Assembly: GCA_003258735.1 (NCBI GenBank)
Contig: QHME01000009.1
Coordinates: forward strand, 1,796 to 59,884
Direction of reading: 5' to 3'
Source of the DNA: Candidatus Melainabacteria bacterium
Lineage (GTDB): Bacteria; Cyanobacteriota; Vampirovibrionia; Gastranaerophilales; Gastranaerophilaceae
DNA: 58,089 nucleotides
Shown piece by piece: positions 7,451 through 16,028 of this stretch (within the stretch, counting starts at the first letter, position 1; the number at the start of each line of letters is the position of its first letter). The notes beneath the pieces are model-generated. The model was not told where the DNA came from. It was given only the letters and a program-made list of their open reading frames with translations, and did not search any database. The translations under genes and the position numbers were made by a program.

Positions 7451-9601
7451 TTAACAATCCATATGAAAAAATAACATTATTGTTTTTTTTATTGTTCGAT
7501 AGGATTGTTTTTCTTTTTGCATTTTCATTATTTTATTAAAACAACTTTCGTAGTTCTTAGAAAGATTATTCAAACTGGTTTTTAATTTAGTATTCCTTTT
7601 TATTATATTATCTTTACAAGTTTCTAAATTTTGCAACATCTTTTCTCTAGTCGGCGTCGATTTATCTATGTATGAAACATATTTTATTCCTTCTGATAAA
7701 TAATCATTTAATTTGCAATAATCATTTACCATTGTACAAATTTGCTTATTGTAATAGGTATCTTTTATATCATTCTTTGTACTTCTTATTTCATAAATGT
7801 TGCATTCCAATTGTGCTTTAAAAATGTCTGTTAATACAGTATCATTGTATTGTTTTAGAGTACCTATAATCGGAATTTTGGAACCTGATGGGTTGGAATT
7901 TACAATTTCTCGCATTTTTATTTTTGAATCAATAGTAAAATGTTTTACAACAACAGAAAGTCCATTCATTGCTTCTTTTATATGCTGCTCTTCTGTTTTT
8001 AAAGCGTTATAAGCCGCGGTCAAACCTTCATCCGTAGTTGTGGCATTTTTAATAATGTTATCAATATCTTTTTCTTTAAGTTTTATTTGATAATTTAGGG
8101 ACTCTCGAATTTCAGGTGTTGCATATATTTTGTAATCCATATTACCGGTAAATGTAGGCTCAGCGGATTTTATTTTATCTGATTTAATCCAACCGTGATA
8201 GTTATCATATTTGTCAAAACATTTCTTCAATTCGTCTTCATTTGAAATGGCATTATTTTCTTTCAACAATTTGACTAAATCTCTTCTGCCCAACAGTGCA
8301 AATCTTAAAATTGCAGTATTTCCATACTTGTCTTTATGATTAATATCAGCATTATATTTTAAGAGTTCTTTTAATTCTTTTTCATTATCAATAAAAAATA
8401 TCGGAGTTTGACCTTTTTTATTAGTCTTGTTAGCATCGGCACCAACCTCCAACAAATTGCTAAAAAACTCAAAATCCTTTGATTTTAGAGCTTTAATTAA
8501 ATAATTATTATAGTTTGGATTTGTTCCTGCAACCAGTAGTAAGGTTTTAATTCCGCCATCTTGTGCATAATCCATAGGAATAAAACCGTTTTTATCTACA
8601 ATATTTGGATTAATTTTATTCTTTACAAGAAAATATACCGCTTTTAAATCATTTCGCTTCACGTACTTATGCAAAATTGTGGTGCCATTAACTAAAATAT
8701 TAGCATCCGCACCGTTTTCAATAAGCAATTTTGTCATTCCAAAACTTTTTGAATAAGCAATTGCCGGCAGATTTTCAGAATTTTTTATATTTGTATCTGC
8801 ATTATGTTTTAATAGGGCTTTTGCAATTGCACCATTATTATCCATTACACTGTAGTGAAGTGCAGTATTATGCTTTTTATCTGTAAGATTAATTTTTGCA
8901 CCATTGTCACTTAACCAATCAATAGAGGCAGGTATTTTGGCATAAAATAATGGAGATTTACCCAAATTATCTTTGTAATTAACATCAGCATTGTATTTTT
9001 TGAGTATGGCTGCTATTTCCATATTTTTCTTAATCATAGCCTCATGCAAAAGCGTTTGTCCGTTTTTATCAACAGTATTTGGATTGATTTTATGCTTCAA
9101 AAACACTTCAAGACTGTTTGGATAATCTATAGACATACGGTAAGGGGTTTGGCTAAAAATGTTAGCAGAATGTGGATTTGCTGCATTATTCAATAAAAGA
9201 TTTACAATTTCAGGGCTTTGAATTCCACGGTGGAGCGGAGTATTTTTTAAATTATCTTTAGTATTAATATCAATATCATAAAGTAAAAATGTTTCTGCAA
9301 GCTTTGAATTTAATTTGGAACATGCTATAGCAAAGGGCGTTTGTCCATTGATATTTGGACAATTAGGGTCAAGATTTTTACTAAGAAGAAATCTTGAAAT
9401 GTTGACTTGATTTGCTCTTGCAGAACTGTGCAATAAGGTGTCAAATTTTTTATTTACAATAAATAAATCAGGCAAAGTTTTAATTTGTTCAATTTGCCCA
9501 CGCTTAATATGTTCATTTATTTCATCATAAGTCAAAGGATGACCGGAAAACCGTACTCCGCCTTTGGTGTATACAATTGAACTTATTGATGAAATAATCA
9601 C
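7451..9601 (-). CDS. Ankyrin-repeat protein, FxG-tagged
   Basis: 716 residues. From about residue 55 to 470 there are some 13 ankyrin repeats, seen as [N/Q]TxLHxA...L...A[D/N][I/P]N cores such as QTLLHEAM, NTALHYSV and TTILHKYV. A helical C-terminal region of about 240 residues follows. Ankyrin repeats bind proteins; the partner is unknown. The start is GTG at 9601, with GGGGAA about 12 nt upstream. The N-terminus reads MIISSISSI and then GGVRFSG (FSG at 18-20). A second copy of the motif (PTFTGN) occurs just after the ankyrin block. First gene of the minus operon, 20 nt before the next gene and 159 bp from the divergent AAA operon. Confidence 0.85.
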   Translation of the reverse strand: MIISSISSIVYTKGGVRFSGHPLTYDEINEHIKRGQIEQIKTLPDLFIVNKKFDTLLHSSARANQVNISRFLLSKNLDPNCPNINGQTPFAIACSKLNSKLAETFLLYDIDINTKDNLKNTPLHRGIQSPEIVNLLLNNAANPHSANIFSQTPYRMSIDYPNSLEVFLKHKINPNTVDKNGQTLLHEAMIKKNMEIAAILKKYNADVNYKDNLGKSPLFYAKIPASIDWLSDNGAKINLTDKKHNTALHYSVMDNNGAIAKALLKHNADTNIKNSENLPAIAYSKSFGMTKLLIENGADANILVNGTTILHKYVKRNDLKAVYFLVKNKINPNIVDKNGFIPMDYAQDGGIKTLLLVAGTNPNYNNYLIKALKSKDFEFFSNLLEVGADANKTNKKGQTPIFFIDNEKELKELLKYNADINHKDKYGNTAILRFALLGRRDLVKLLKENNAISNEDELKKCFDKYDNYHGWIKSDKIKSAEPTFTGNMDYKIYATPEIRESLNYQIKLKEKDIDNIIKNATTTDEGLTAAYNALKTEEQHIKEAMNGLSVVVKHFTIDSKIKMREIVNSNPSGSKIPIIGTLKQYNDTVLTDIFKAQLECNIYEIRSTKNDIKDTYYNKQICTMVNDYCKLNDYLSEGIKYVSYIDKSTPTREKMLQNLETCKDNIIKRNTKLKTSLNNLSKNYESCFNKIMKMQKEKQSYRTIKKTIMLFFHMDC

Positions 9602-9760
9602 TAATACTCATTCCCCATAAATTAAATATTTCTAGGAGTAATGTTCCAAAAAAGATTTTTTTGCCAGTTTATTTTTAAATATTAACAAATATTACAATTT
9701 TATAATATTACTGGTAAATTATATTTTTACGAGTTTAATAAAATACAAAAAGGAGGATAT

Positions 9761-11152
9761 ATGTTTATTTCACCAATAAGTGGTTTCAAAACAACTACAT
9801 ATCATCAGAACGTTAAAAAATATCCGCAAAATTCATATTCTTATGGCGTTTCTTTTAATGGAAACCAAGATTATTTTGATTATGAGAAACATTTAAAAGA
9901 AGAACTTGATAAAAGGGCATGGATTGAAAAAGTTTTTAGTTGGGGCAAAGGTGAAGCAAAAGAAAGAGTTAATCAAATGCTCATTGGTTTCAACCTGAGC
10001 CAAGCTGCTGTAATTGCAGCTAAAAATGCAACATTAGATGAAAAAGAACAGAGATTGAAAGAAGCCGAAGAGCATAAAAAAACTTTGATTGAAAAAACAA
10101 AACTTCTTCAAGAACAACTTAAAATGGCTCAAGATAGCCATCTAAAAGATGATATTATCAAGGATTTACGACAAAAACTCCAAGAAAATCAAACTAAAAC
10201 AGACAAAATTGCTGAAAATATTGAGACTCAAAAATCCGAAGTTGATAAACTTAGAAAAGAACAAGAAATCCTTAACCGTCGAGAAGCAGGTAAAGGTTGG
10301 GATAAAATTGCCGGCTATGAAGTCCACAAAATGACAGTTGGTGAGGCTTTTATAAACAAAATTGCACAAGAAAGAGCCGGACTTGATGTAAATATGCCAA
10401 ATGGAATATTGCTTTATGGTCAGCATGGTACCGGAAAAACTCGTTTTGCTCAAGCCTTTGCAGAACAAGCCGGATGTGAATTTGTAAAAATAGACATGCT
10501 GCAAGATGATGACGATATAATAATGGACTTAGAAAGAGAATTAAAACTATCTAAAAAAAGATACAATTCTCCAGAAACCCCGAAAAAAAGAACAATAATA
10601 TTACTGGATGATTTTAACTCTGTTGCTCAGATAAATCCTTTTGAAAAAGAAGCAATTGAAAACGGTAGCAGCGATTTTAGTGAGACAAATGTAGGTCAAT
10701 TATCCAAATTATTGGCAAACTGCTCTGACAAATACAAAGCAACAATTCTTATGACAACAAACCATCCAAGAAAAATTGATTCTACTCTTTTAAATGCAAA
10801 TTTAATTCCTTATCAAATTTATCTTGGACCACCAAACGCATCAGATGCGGCAAAAATTTTCAAATATCATTTAAAAGGATTTACGGAACAAGATATTGAC
10901 TACACTTTATTAGGTCAAAAAGTTATACAATCAATGGCAAAAAATGAAGCATACAGTGCTCAAGGTATTGTAAATGTCGTGGATAATGCAAAAGAAAATA
11001 CTTCAGAAGCACAAATTACAGAGCAAGATCTGCTCAAAGCGATAGAGCAAGTTAAACCTGATATTACTAATAAAACGTATACAGCCTTTTTAGATGACAT
11101 AAATGAAATTTTAGAAACTTATTATAAAAACAGTACAGATGAGGGAAAATGA
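9761..11152 (+). CDS. AAA+ ATPase with N-terminal coiled coil, FxG-tagged
   Basis: 463 residues. N-terminus MFISPISGFK followed by GVSFNG (29-34). A charged coiled coil (about 88-172) leads into one AAA+ module: Walker A GQHGTGKT (220-227), Walker B TIILLDDF (278-285) and sensor-1 region TILMTTNHP (Asn334). The Walker B motif has Asp-Asp in place of the usual Asp-Glu, which may slow hydrolysis. Family AAA ATPases remodel or unfold protein partners. The start has a perfect AAGGAGG 6-7 nt upstream. The gene overlaps the next by 4 nt (ATGA). Together with the degenerate AAA protein two genes on, it may form a mixed AAA complex; that is an inference. Confidence 0.85.
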   Translation: MFISPISGFKTTTYHQNVKKYPQNSYSYGVSFNGNQDYFDYEKHLKEELDKRAWIEKVFSWGKGEAKERVNQMLIGFNLSQAAVIAAKNATLDEKEQRLKEAEEHKKTLIEKTKLLQEQLKMAQDSHLKDDIIKDLRQKLQENQTKTDKIAENIETQKSEVDKLRKEQEILNRREAGKGWDKIAGYEVHKMTVGEAFINKIAQERAGLDVNMPNGILLYGQHGTGKTRFAQAFAEQAGCEFVKIDMLQDDDDIIMDLERELKLSKKRYNSPETPKKRTIILLDDFNSVAQINPFEKEAIENGSSDFSETNVGQLSKLLANCSDKYKATILMTTNHPRKIDSTLLNANLIPYQIYLGPPNASDAAKIFKYHLKGFTEQDIDYTLLGQKVIQSMAKNEAYSAQGIVNVVDNAKENTSEAQITEQDLLKAIEQVKPDITNKTYTAFLDDINEILETYYKNSTDEGK

Positions 11153-12570
11153 TGATACTACCGGTCTCAAGTTCAGAATATTCTGTAAGAACAGCGCAAG
11201 TAAAATTTACAAACAAAAACACAATCCCACCTGCTAATACAAATACTGAAATCAACGAAATTTCAACTAAGAAAAAATTGACTATAGGTGGTGTTGTTGC
11301 AGCTGGCACTACGGCGCTTTTTGGACTGGTTTCAAAATTCCGCAAACCTTCTGGCATGTCAGCAAAACAACTAACCAAACAAACACAAAATCTTATAAAA
11401 AAACTTCAACCACAAAACAAGGAGCTTGCACAAGAGATGTTTCCTTTGTTCATTACGCATGCGGAAAAACTTGGTATTGTTGAGCAAGACTTTAACAAAC
11501 TTCTAACAGGTATAAATGAACAAAATAAAGATTTTATGATTGCTGAAGGTTTTAGCTCAATTTCCGGTAAAATGGAAAAATTAAAAGAATTCATAACCTC
11601 ACCAACAGAAGATATAGTTACCCTGTTTGAAACTCTGACAAAGAAAAATAAACACATATTTGAAAGAATTACACAAACTCCGAAAGATTTTAAAGTTGAA
11701 GACATTGACGATATAGCAATGTATTTGACGGACTTAAAACCGAAAAACAATGAATATATGTTTGATGAATTATTTCCTATGCTAAAGAAATATGAAGAAC
11801 CGCTGAAGTTAAACATGGCAAGCCAATACGTAAAACTATTAAACAAATTTACCAAAAACACGCAAAATGTGGTGCAAACAGTTGCAGAAGCTGATAATTT
11901 CAGAAATAAGAACATTAACCGCTATAATATTTTGATAAATGTAAATGACCAAAATTATACTTGTGTTACACCAATTATACAAAACTGCAATAAACTTAAA
12001 GATACTGAAAAAGAGATAATCCAACTTTTGCAAACATTCAATAATTCAAATGCTCACAGTATAAAACCAATTTTGAGAAATTTAGAAAACCTAAACGAAT
12101 TAAAAATAAAAATTCCGGAAATTTTAAAATTCCTAAAGGTTGAAGAGGATTCAAAAATATTTGATATGGTAATGAAAGACCCAAAATTATACAACATTGC
12201 AGAACTTTCAGAAATCAAACCGTATTTAAAAGACTTAAAAGGTAAGGATTTAAAATTCTTATCCGAAACGGTTGAACCTAAAATCAGACAGTATAAAGAG
12301 TTATATAGATTAACTTGCCCAGACCATATTTCAGAAATAATGAGTACAATGACACCTGAAACTGTTCAAAGTTTTGACGATATCGCCAAATACACTGATA
12401 AATTAGGAAATAATATTTCTTATCAAGCATTGTTGCATGCATTAACAAAAGATAATATCAAAAACTTGGAACAATTTTTGAAAAATGTTCGCAAAACAGA
12501 ATTATGGGGTGATACAATGGTTTGGGCTGGAGATTACAAACCATATTTAGACGGTATAAAGGAGCTCTAA
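11149..12570 (+). CDS. Membrane-anchored helical protein of unknown function
   Basis: 473 residues, not recognised. N-terminus MMILPVSSSEYSVRTAQVKFTN resembles the neighbours' peptide, but the Gly is replaced by Asn (KFTN, 19-22). A single hydrophobic segment (about 44-62, LTIGGVVAAGTTALFGLV) is followed by a long, mostly helical region with repeating 'ILKFLK... ...I.PYLKDLKGKDLKFL' type blocks that look like degenerate helical repeats. It is translationally coupled to the AAA gene by a 4-nt overlap and is followed after 3 nt by the degenerate AAA gene, so the three products are probably made in similar amounts and work together, perhaps at the membrane. Confidence 0.7.
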   Translation: MMILPVSSSEYSVRTAQVKFTNKNTIPPANTNTEINEISTKKKLTIGGVVAAGTTALFGLVSKFRKPSGMSAKQLTKQTQNLIKKLQPQNKELAQEMFPLFITHAEKLGIVEQDFNKLLTGINEQNKDFMIAEGFSSISGKMEKLKEFITSPTEDIVTLFETLTKKNKHIFERITQTPKDFKVEDIDDIAMYLTDLKPKNNEYMFDELFPMLKKYEEPLKLNMASQYVKLLNKFTKNTQNVVQTVAEADNFRNKNINRYNILINVNDQNYTCVTPIIQNCNKLKDTEKEIIQLLQTFNNSNAHSIKPILRNLENLNELKIKIPEILKFLKVEEDSKIFDMVMKDPKLYNIAELSEIKPYLKDLKGKDLKFLSETVEPKIRQYKELYRLTCPDHISEIMSTMTPETVQSFDDIAKYTDKLGNNISYQALLHALTKDNIKNLEQFLKNVRKTELWGDTMVWAGDYKPYLDGIKEL

Positions 12571-12573
12571 ATA

Positions 12574-13770
12574 GTGAGGATAAGCGGAATCTATAATAAT
12601 TATCGACCTTATGGAACTGCATATCGTTCAAAACCGTCTTTTCGCGGAGAAGAGTGTGAAGAGGGTTATGGACCGTATGTTGTTTCTATGGCAAAAAAAT
12701 ACTTGTATGTTAAAGATAATTCAACTTGGATTTGGAAAGAAGTTTATGAAGATGATGATATGGGTTTTACCTACAATGACATAATAGCTCTTATCAAAAA
12801 ATTAAAAACTACTTATGCAAACAAAGACAAAAAAATCCAGGCACTTGAAACAAATATAAATAAAGCCAATAGCGATAATGAAACAGAACTGGCAAAACAT
12901 ATTAAACTGTCAAGAGAAATAGATAAGGAAAATGACAGTCGTGATGCTGAAAGAATTCAGGTTAATAAACTATTAGTTAAAGAACTCCGTAAAAAACAAA
13001 TTTTTAAAGAGTTATATTATAAATACATCAAGCTAAATGAACTGGATGAAAAGAATTACCCACATGGAATAATGATTTTAGGGCTTGATGACAAAGATGC
13101 ACAAAAAGATGTTATAAACTACCTAAAAAACAACGATTGCAATGTTGTACAAATAGATTTTAACAAAATTCCTCTAAGAACGGTAAACAAAGAATTTCTT
13201 ACTCATTTGAAAAGAAATAAACAAAGTGACGAACATTCAATAATTTACATTGACAATTTTGACAAATACACTGTTCCAACAGATGAAAATTTTAATATAA
13301 TAAATAAACTAAAATCCACCTTATGCACTTGTTCTGATGAATATAATACAACAGTTCTTGTTTTTGAATCCAATCCAGAACGACTTGATGAAAACATCAT
13401 AGGCGGACACAGGTTTAAAAAGAAAATTGATGTACGAAACATCAAAGGTGCAGAATTTATCGCATTTGTTCCAAAGTATGACGGATACACGATGCACTTT
13501 GGAGCAGATGAAAATGACAATGTAGACTTGTATTTAGGAAGCTTTGGCTCCAACTTTAATACATTGTGGATAGACACAAGTTCAACGGAAAAAATAAAAA
13601 AAGTCCTGCAAAACATAGATAAAATTAAATCCAAAGAATTATTTAAAAATATAGAATACGCTGAAATGCCGAAACCTGATGATGTTAAATCTATACCAAA
13701 CCTTATCCCACTTGAGCGCAAAACAAAAGATTTCAAAACTATATATAGCATAGAATTGTTCAATAAATAA
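12574..13770 (+). CDS. Degenerate AAA-like protein, FxG-tagged
   Basis: 398 residues. Starts at GTG 12574 with AAGGAG at 12559-12564. N-terminus MRISGIYNNYRPYG then KPSFRG (20-25). A helical region (about 75-145) precedes a domain that aligns by eye with the AAA protein two genes upstream. In place of Walker A it has GLDDKDAQ (170-177), lacking GKT; in place of Walker B it has IIYIDNF (223-229); and TTVLVFESNPERLDE matches the sensor-1 region of the active paralogue. It therefore probably cannot bind or hydrolyse ATP and may be a structural or regulatory partner. The last third is unrelated to anything I recognise. Confidence 0.7.
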   Translation: MRISGIYNNYRPYGTAYRSKPSFRGEECEEGYGPYVVSMAKKYLYVKDNSTWIWKEVYEDDDMGFTYNDIIALIKKLKTTYANKDKKIQALETNINKANSDNETELAKHIKLSREIDKENDSRDAERIQVNKLLVKELRKKQIFKELYYKYIKLNELDEKNYPHGIMILGLDDKDAQKDVINYLKNNDCNVVQIDFNKIPLRTVNKEFLTHLKRNKQSDEHSIIYIDNFDKYTVPTDENFNIINKLKSTLCTCSDEYNTTVLVFESNPERLDENIIGGHRFKKKIDVRNIKGAEFIAFVPKYDGYTMHFGADENDNVDLYLGSFGSNFNTLWIDTSSTEKIKKVLQNIDKIKSKELFKNIEYAEMPKPDDVKSIPNLIPLERKTKDFKTIYSIELFNK

Positions 13771-13853
13771 TCAAACCATATGTATATTTACAATGTTTTT
13801 TACCTTTACGTTTTGGAATACCGTTCAAAAGAACATAAGCATTAAACTAACAA

Positions 13854-14215
13854 TTATTCGAGTATAGCTGACCATAAATAAAATTGAAATGCAATGATTG
13901 CGATAATACGTTCTGAGATTGGCATTGAAAACCAAATAGCGTTTCTACCAAAAATTTGTGTTACCAAGATAAAAGATAATGAATATCTGTTGATTTTTTC
14001 AGCTTCTCTAATTTTTTGTTGAAGTTCCGGTTCTAAACTAGAAACCAAGATTTCATAAGAAGTTCCACCATTGACTTTGACTTCACGATATATATATTTG
14101 CTTTCTGGTTTATTAATTTCTAATCACAAAGAACGAGTGCTTTTTAAACCTTTGGCTTCTGCTATTTGTTTTATAGGGACGAACGAGTTAAGAATGGTAC
14201 TTGTACCAATTCTTT
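13854..14215 (-). pseudogene. Mu-like transposase N-terminal remnant
   Basis: On the minus strand the frame reads FVPIKQIAEAKGLKSTRSL, a stop (TGA at 14126-14124), then KYIYREVKVNGGTSYEI and LVSSLEPELQQKI. The 'I-K-E-I-A-x-x-K-G ... YxxREVxVxGGxxYEIxxSSLxPELQxKI' pattern is that of the N-terminal DNA-binding region of Mu-type transposases. The remainder to 13854 no longer matches. One in-frame stop and the loss of the catalytic domain make this a relic. The rest of the 783-bp interval 13771-14553 contains the terminator, the att copy and the arm sites listed separately. Confidence 0.5.
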
Positions 14216-14314
14216 CAACGAGTGAGGAGCTAAAAGCTTTGCTTATATTTATTTCATCAAGGAACACATTAGATCCGAAGATGATACAAAACGGACAGGC
14301 TATATAATAATAAG

Positions 14315-14345
14315 AAAAGCCCTAAACCTAAATGGCTCGGGCTTT
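14315..14345 (-). terminator. Original terminator of the split tRNA-Ser gene
   Basis: AAAGCCC (14316-14322) and GGGCTTT (14339-14345) pair. On the minus strand the hairpin is followed by TTCTTATT. It lies 5 nt beyond the displaced tRNA 3' end at 14351-14377 and is therefore best read as the terminator that belonged to the tRNA gene before the island inserted. Confidence 0.6.
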
Positions 14346-14350
14346 CTAAA

Positions 14351-14377
14351 TGGAGGAAGAGGTGGGATTCGAACCCA
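14351..14377 (-). repeat. Left attachment site: displaced 3' end of tRNA-Ser
   Basis: GAGGTGGGATTCGAACCCA (14359-14377) repeats exactly at 25698-25716 inside the tRNA-Ser gene. On the minus strand this is the T-arm followed by the acceptor strand CTCTTCC, then TCCA, so the displaced end still carries an encoded CCA. Nothing upstream of the T-arm is present, so this is a tRNA tail and not a gene. It marks the left end of an 11.3-kb island. Confidence 0.85.
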
Positions 14378-14472
14378 TTTCTATAATTTCCGTAAACTGT
14401 TGTAAATTGTCAAAAGTCTTGTTCTTACGAGCATTTAGATACAATTTAATACTGTAACTTACTGAAACCTAT

Positions 14473-14509
14473 AGTCCCCTTGCGTAAAATTAGTCCCCAA
14501 ACAGTCCCC
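14473..14509 (+). repeat. AGTCCCC repeats (putative integrase arm sites, left)
   Basis: AGTCCCC occurs at 14473-14479, 14492-14498 and 14503-14509. The last two start 11 bp apart, and the same pair with the same 11-bp spacing occurs at the other end of the island (25588 and 25599), in the same orientation. This is what arm-type binding sites of a tyrosine integrase look like. The third copy covers the -35 region of the first cargo gene. Confidence 0.55.
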
Positions 14510-14553
14510 TAAAAAATTTTTATAGTATAATAATTTTGGAAGATGAGGTGTAT

Positions 14554-15690
14554 ATGTCTAGAAAAATAGTGCGTCCTGCAGTTAAAATTAAACAAGGAAA
14601 TTTAATTATTTTTGCAACATCGTTTAAGGTTAGAGATTTAATAAGAGATAATTTTTATAATATAGATCGTCTTGATCCTCAAAAATTAGAAAATGAGGGC
14701 TATCAAAGATTATTAAATAAAAATAGAGCGAAAAAACTCGCAGATTATATTATCGCAGGGCAGGAGAAACAGGATGCTTTTCTTCCTACAAGTATATTTA
14801 TGGCAACAGATAAATCAATAAATTTTAATGAAAATAACAACACAATTGATTTTGATCTTGATAATATAGGTTCTTTTAGTATCGTTGATGGACAACATAG
14901 AATTGAAGGCTTGAAAATGGCAGCGGAAAGAGATGAACGTGTCTTAGACTTTGAAATTCCAGTTAATATTGCTGTTAATCTTGATAATATTTCTCAAATG
15001 GCACATTTTCTTATTGTAAATACAACTCAAAAGGGAGTTGATGAAGGTTTAGCTCAAAGAATAAGAGAACGATTAACAGATATGGTTGATGTTGAAGTAT
15101 TGCCAAGCTTGCCACAATGGATCGAAAATATGATAAAAAAACAAGATGACAAAAATGCGTTACGTTTTGTTGATTATTTAAACACAGCAGATGATAGCCC
15201 ATGGCAAGGTAAAATAACAATGGCGAATGAGGCAAAGAAACAAGATGCTATTAATCAAAAAAGTTTTGTTACATTAATGAAAAAACATTTTTTACTACAT
15301 AATAATCCTCTTATATATGGAAATTTTTCTGAAGATAAACAACTTAAAATCTTTTTAAACTACTGGAAAGCAATAACTAATATTATTGAACCAAACAAAA
15401 ATAGTGTGCTTTATAAGTATAATGGGGTATGCTTATTTTGTATGTTTGGTGTTCCCTTTATGAACAAGCTTATCAATTCTACTGATTTCAAAGTAAGTAC
15501 AATGCAAAAACTATTAGAAGATATTTTTGAAAATGCAACTGATGAGGCTACTGGTATTGGATATGAAGATTTTTGGAAAAAAGGTGGTAAAGCTGGAGGA
15601 TTTAATGCAACTGCTTTAAATAAAATATGTGCTAACTTAGTAAAAACAATGAGTTCGTTGAGTATGCAATATCAGGATATTGAACTATGA
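14554..15690 (+). CDS. DGQHR-domain protein (DndB-like)
   Basis: 378 residues from ATG 14554, which has GAGGTG 4 nt upstream; a TTG six codons earlier is less likely. The signature IVDGQHRIEGL identifies the DGQHR family, known from DndB of DNA phosphorothioation and DpdB of 7-deazaguanine DNA modification; the flanking GYQRLLNKNRAKKLADYI is also typical. No dndA/C/D/E genes are present. It overlaps the following GIY-YIG nuclease gene by 4 nt (ATGA), so the two are translationally coupled. A TATAAT box is at 14526-14531. Its position just inside the island end marks it as cargo, probably for anti-phage defence, though that is inferred from context. Confidence 0.8.
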   Translation: MSRKIVRPAVKIKQGNLIIFATSFKVRDLIRDNFYNIDRLDPQKLENEGYQRLLNKNRAKKLADYIIAGQEKQDAFLPTSIFMATDKSINFNENNNTIDFDLDNIGSFSIVDGQHRIEGLKMAAERDERVLDFEIPVNIAVNLDNISQMAHFLIVNTTQKGVDEGLAQRIRERLTDMVDVEVLPSLPQWIENMIKKQDDKNALRFVDYLNTADDSPWQGKITMANEAKKQDAINQKSFVTLMKKHFLLHNNPLIYGNFSEDKQLKIFLNYWKAITNIIEPNKNSVLYKYNGVCLFCMFGVPFMNKLINSTDFKVSTMQKLLEDIFENATDEATGIGYEDFWKKGGKAGGFNATALNKICANLVKTMSSLSMQYQDIEL

Positions 15691-16028
15691 AAATTGAACA
15701 AATGCACTTAAAAATAAAGAAGCGTGTTAAATTTGATTTGGCATATTATAAAGAGTTGAACAAAATTTGTGGATGTTATATATTGACAACATTTGACGGT
15801 ACTATTTTATATATTGGAAAAACTACAAATTTGTATGAACGCTTTCAACAACATCTTAAAAATCCTTTAAAGACTTCTCCAACAAAACTCGGTAAAGCTT
15901 TTTGGTTCTATTATTTAGAGTTACCCTTATTAGATATAGACAGATTTGAACGCACTTTGCTAAATACGTATGAATGTCAAATAGGTACATTACCTATATT
16001 AAATAATATTCATTCCCCTGTTGTTTAG
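15687..16028 (+). CDS. Small GIY-YIG nuclease-domain protein
   Basis: 113 residues comprising one GIY-YIG domain: GCYIL (a GIY variant) at about 30, LYIGK about 17 residues on, the catalytic Arg in LYERFQQH, and a Glu in RFERTLLNTYE followed by LPILNN. These are the metal-dependent nuclease residues of the family. There is no added DNA-binding domain, so targeting may come from the coupled DGQHR protein. It overlaps that gene by 4 nt upstream, and its 3' end overlaps the convergent primase gene by 35 nt. Confidence 0.8.
   Translation: MKIEQMHLKIKKRVKFDLAYYKELNKICGCYILTTFDGTILYIGKTTNLYERFQQHLKNPLKTSPTKLGKAFWFYYLELPLLDIDRFERTLLNTYECQIGTLPILNNIHSPVV

Noticed and set aside
14071..14307. 78-codon plus-strand frame
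   Set aside because: Lies opposite the Mu-like transposase remnant, whose minus-strand translation matches a known family.
14473..14509. Short CRISPR-like array
   Set aside because: Seven-base repeats with 4- and 12-nt gaps are far too short for CRISPR; no cas genes are in the window.
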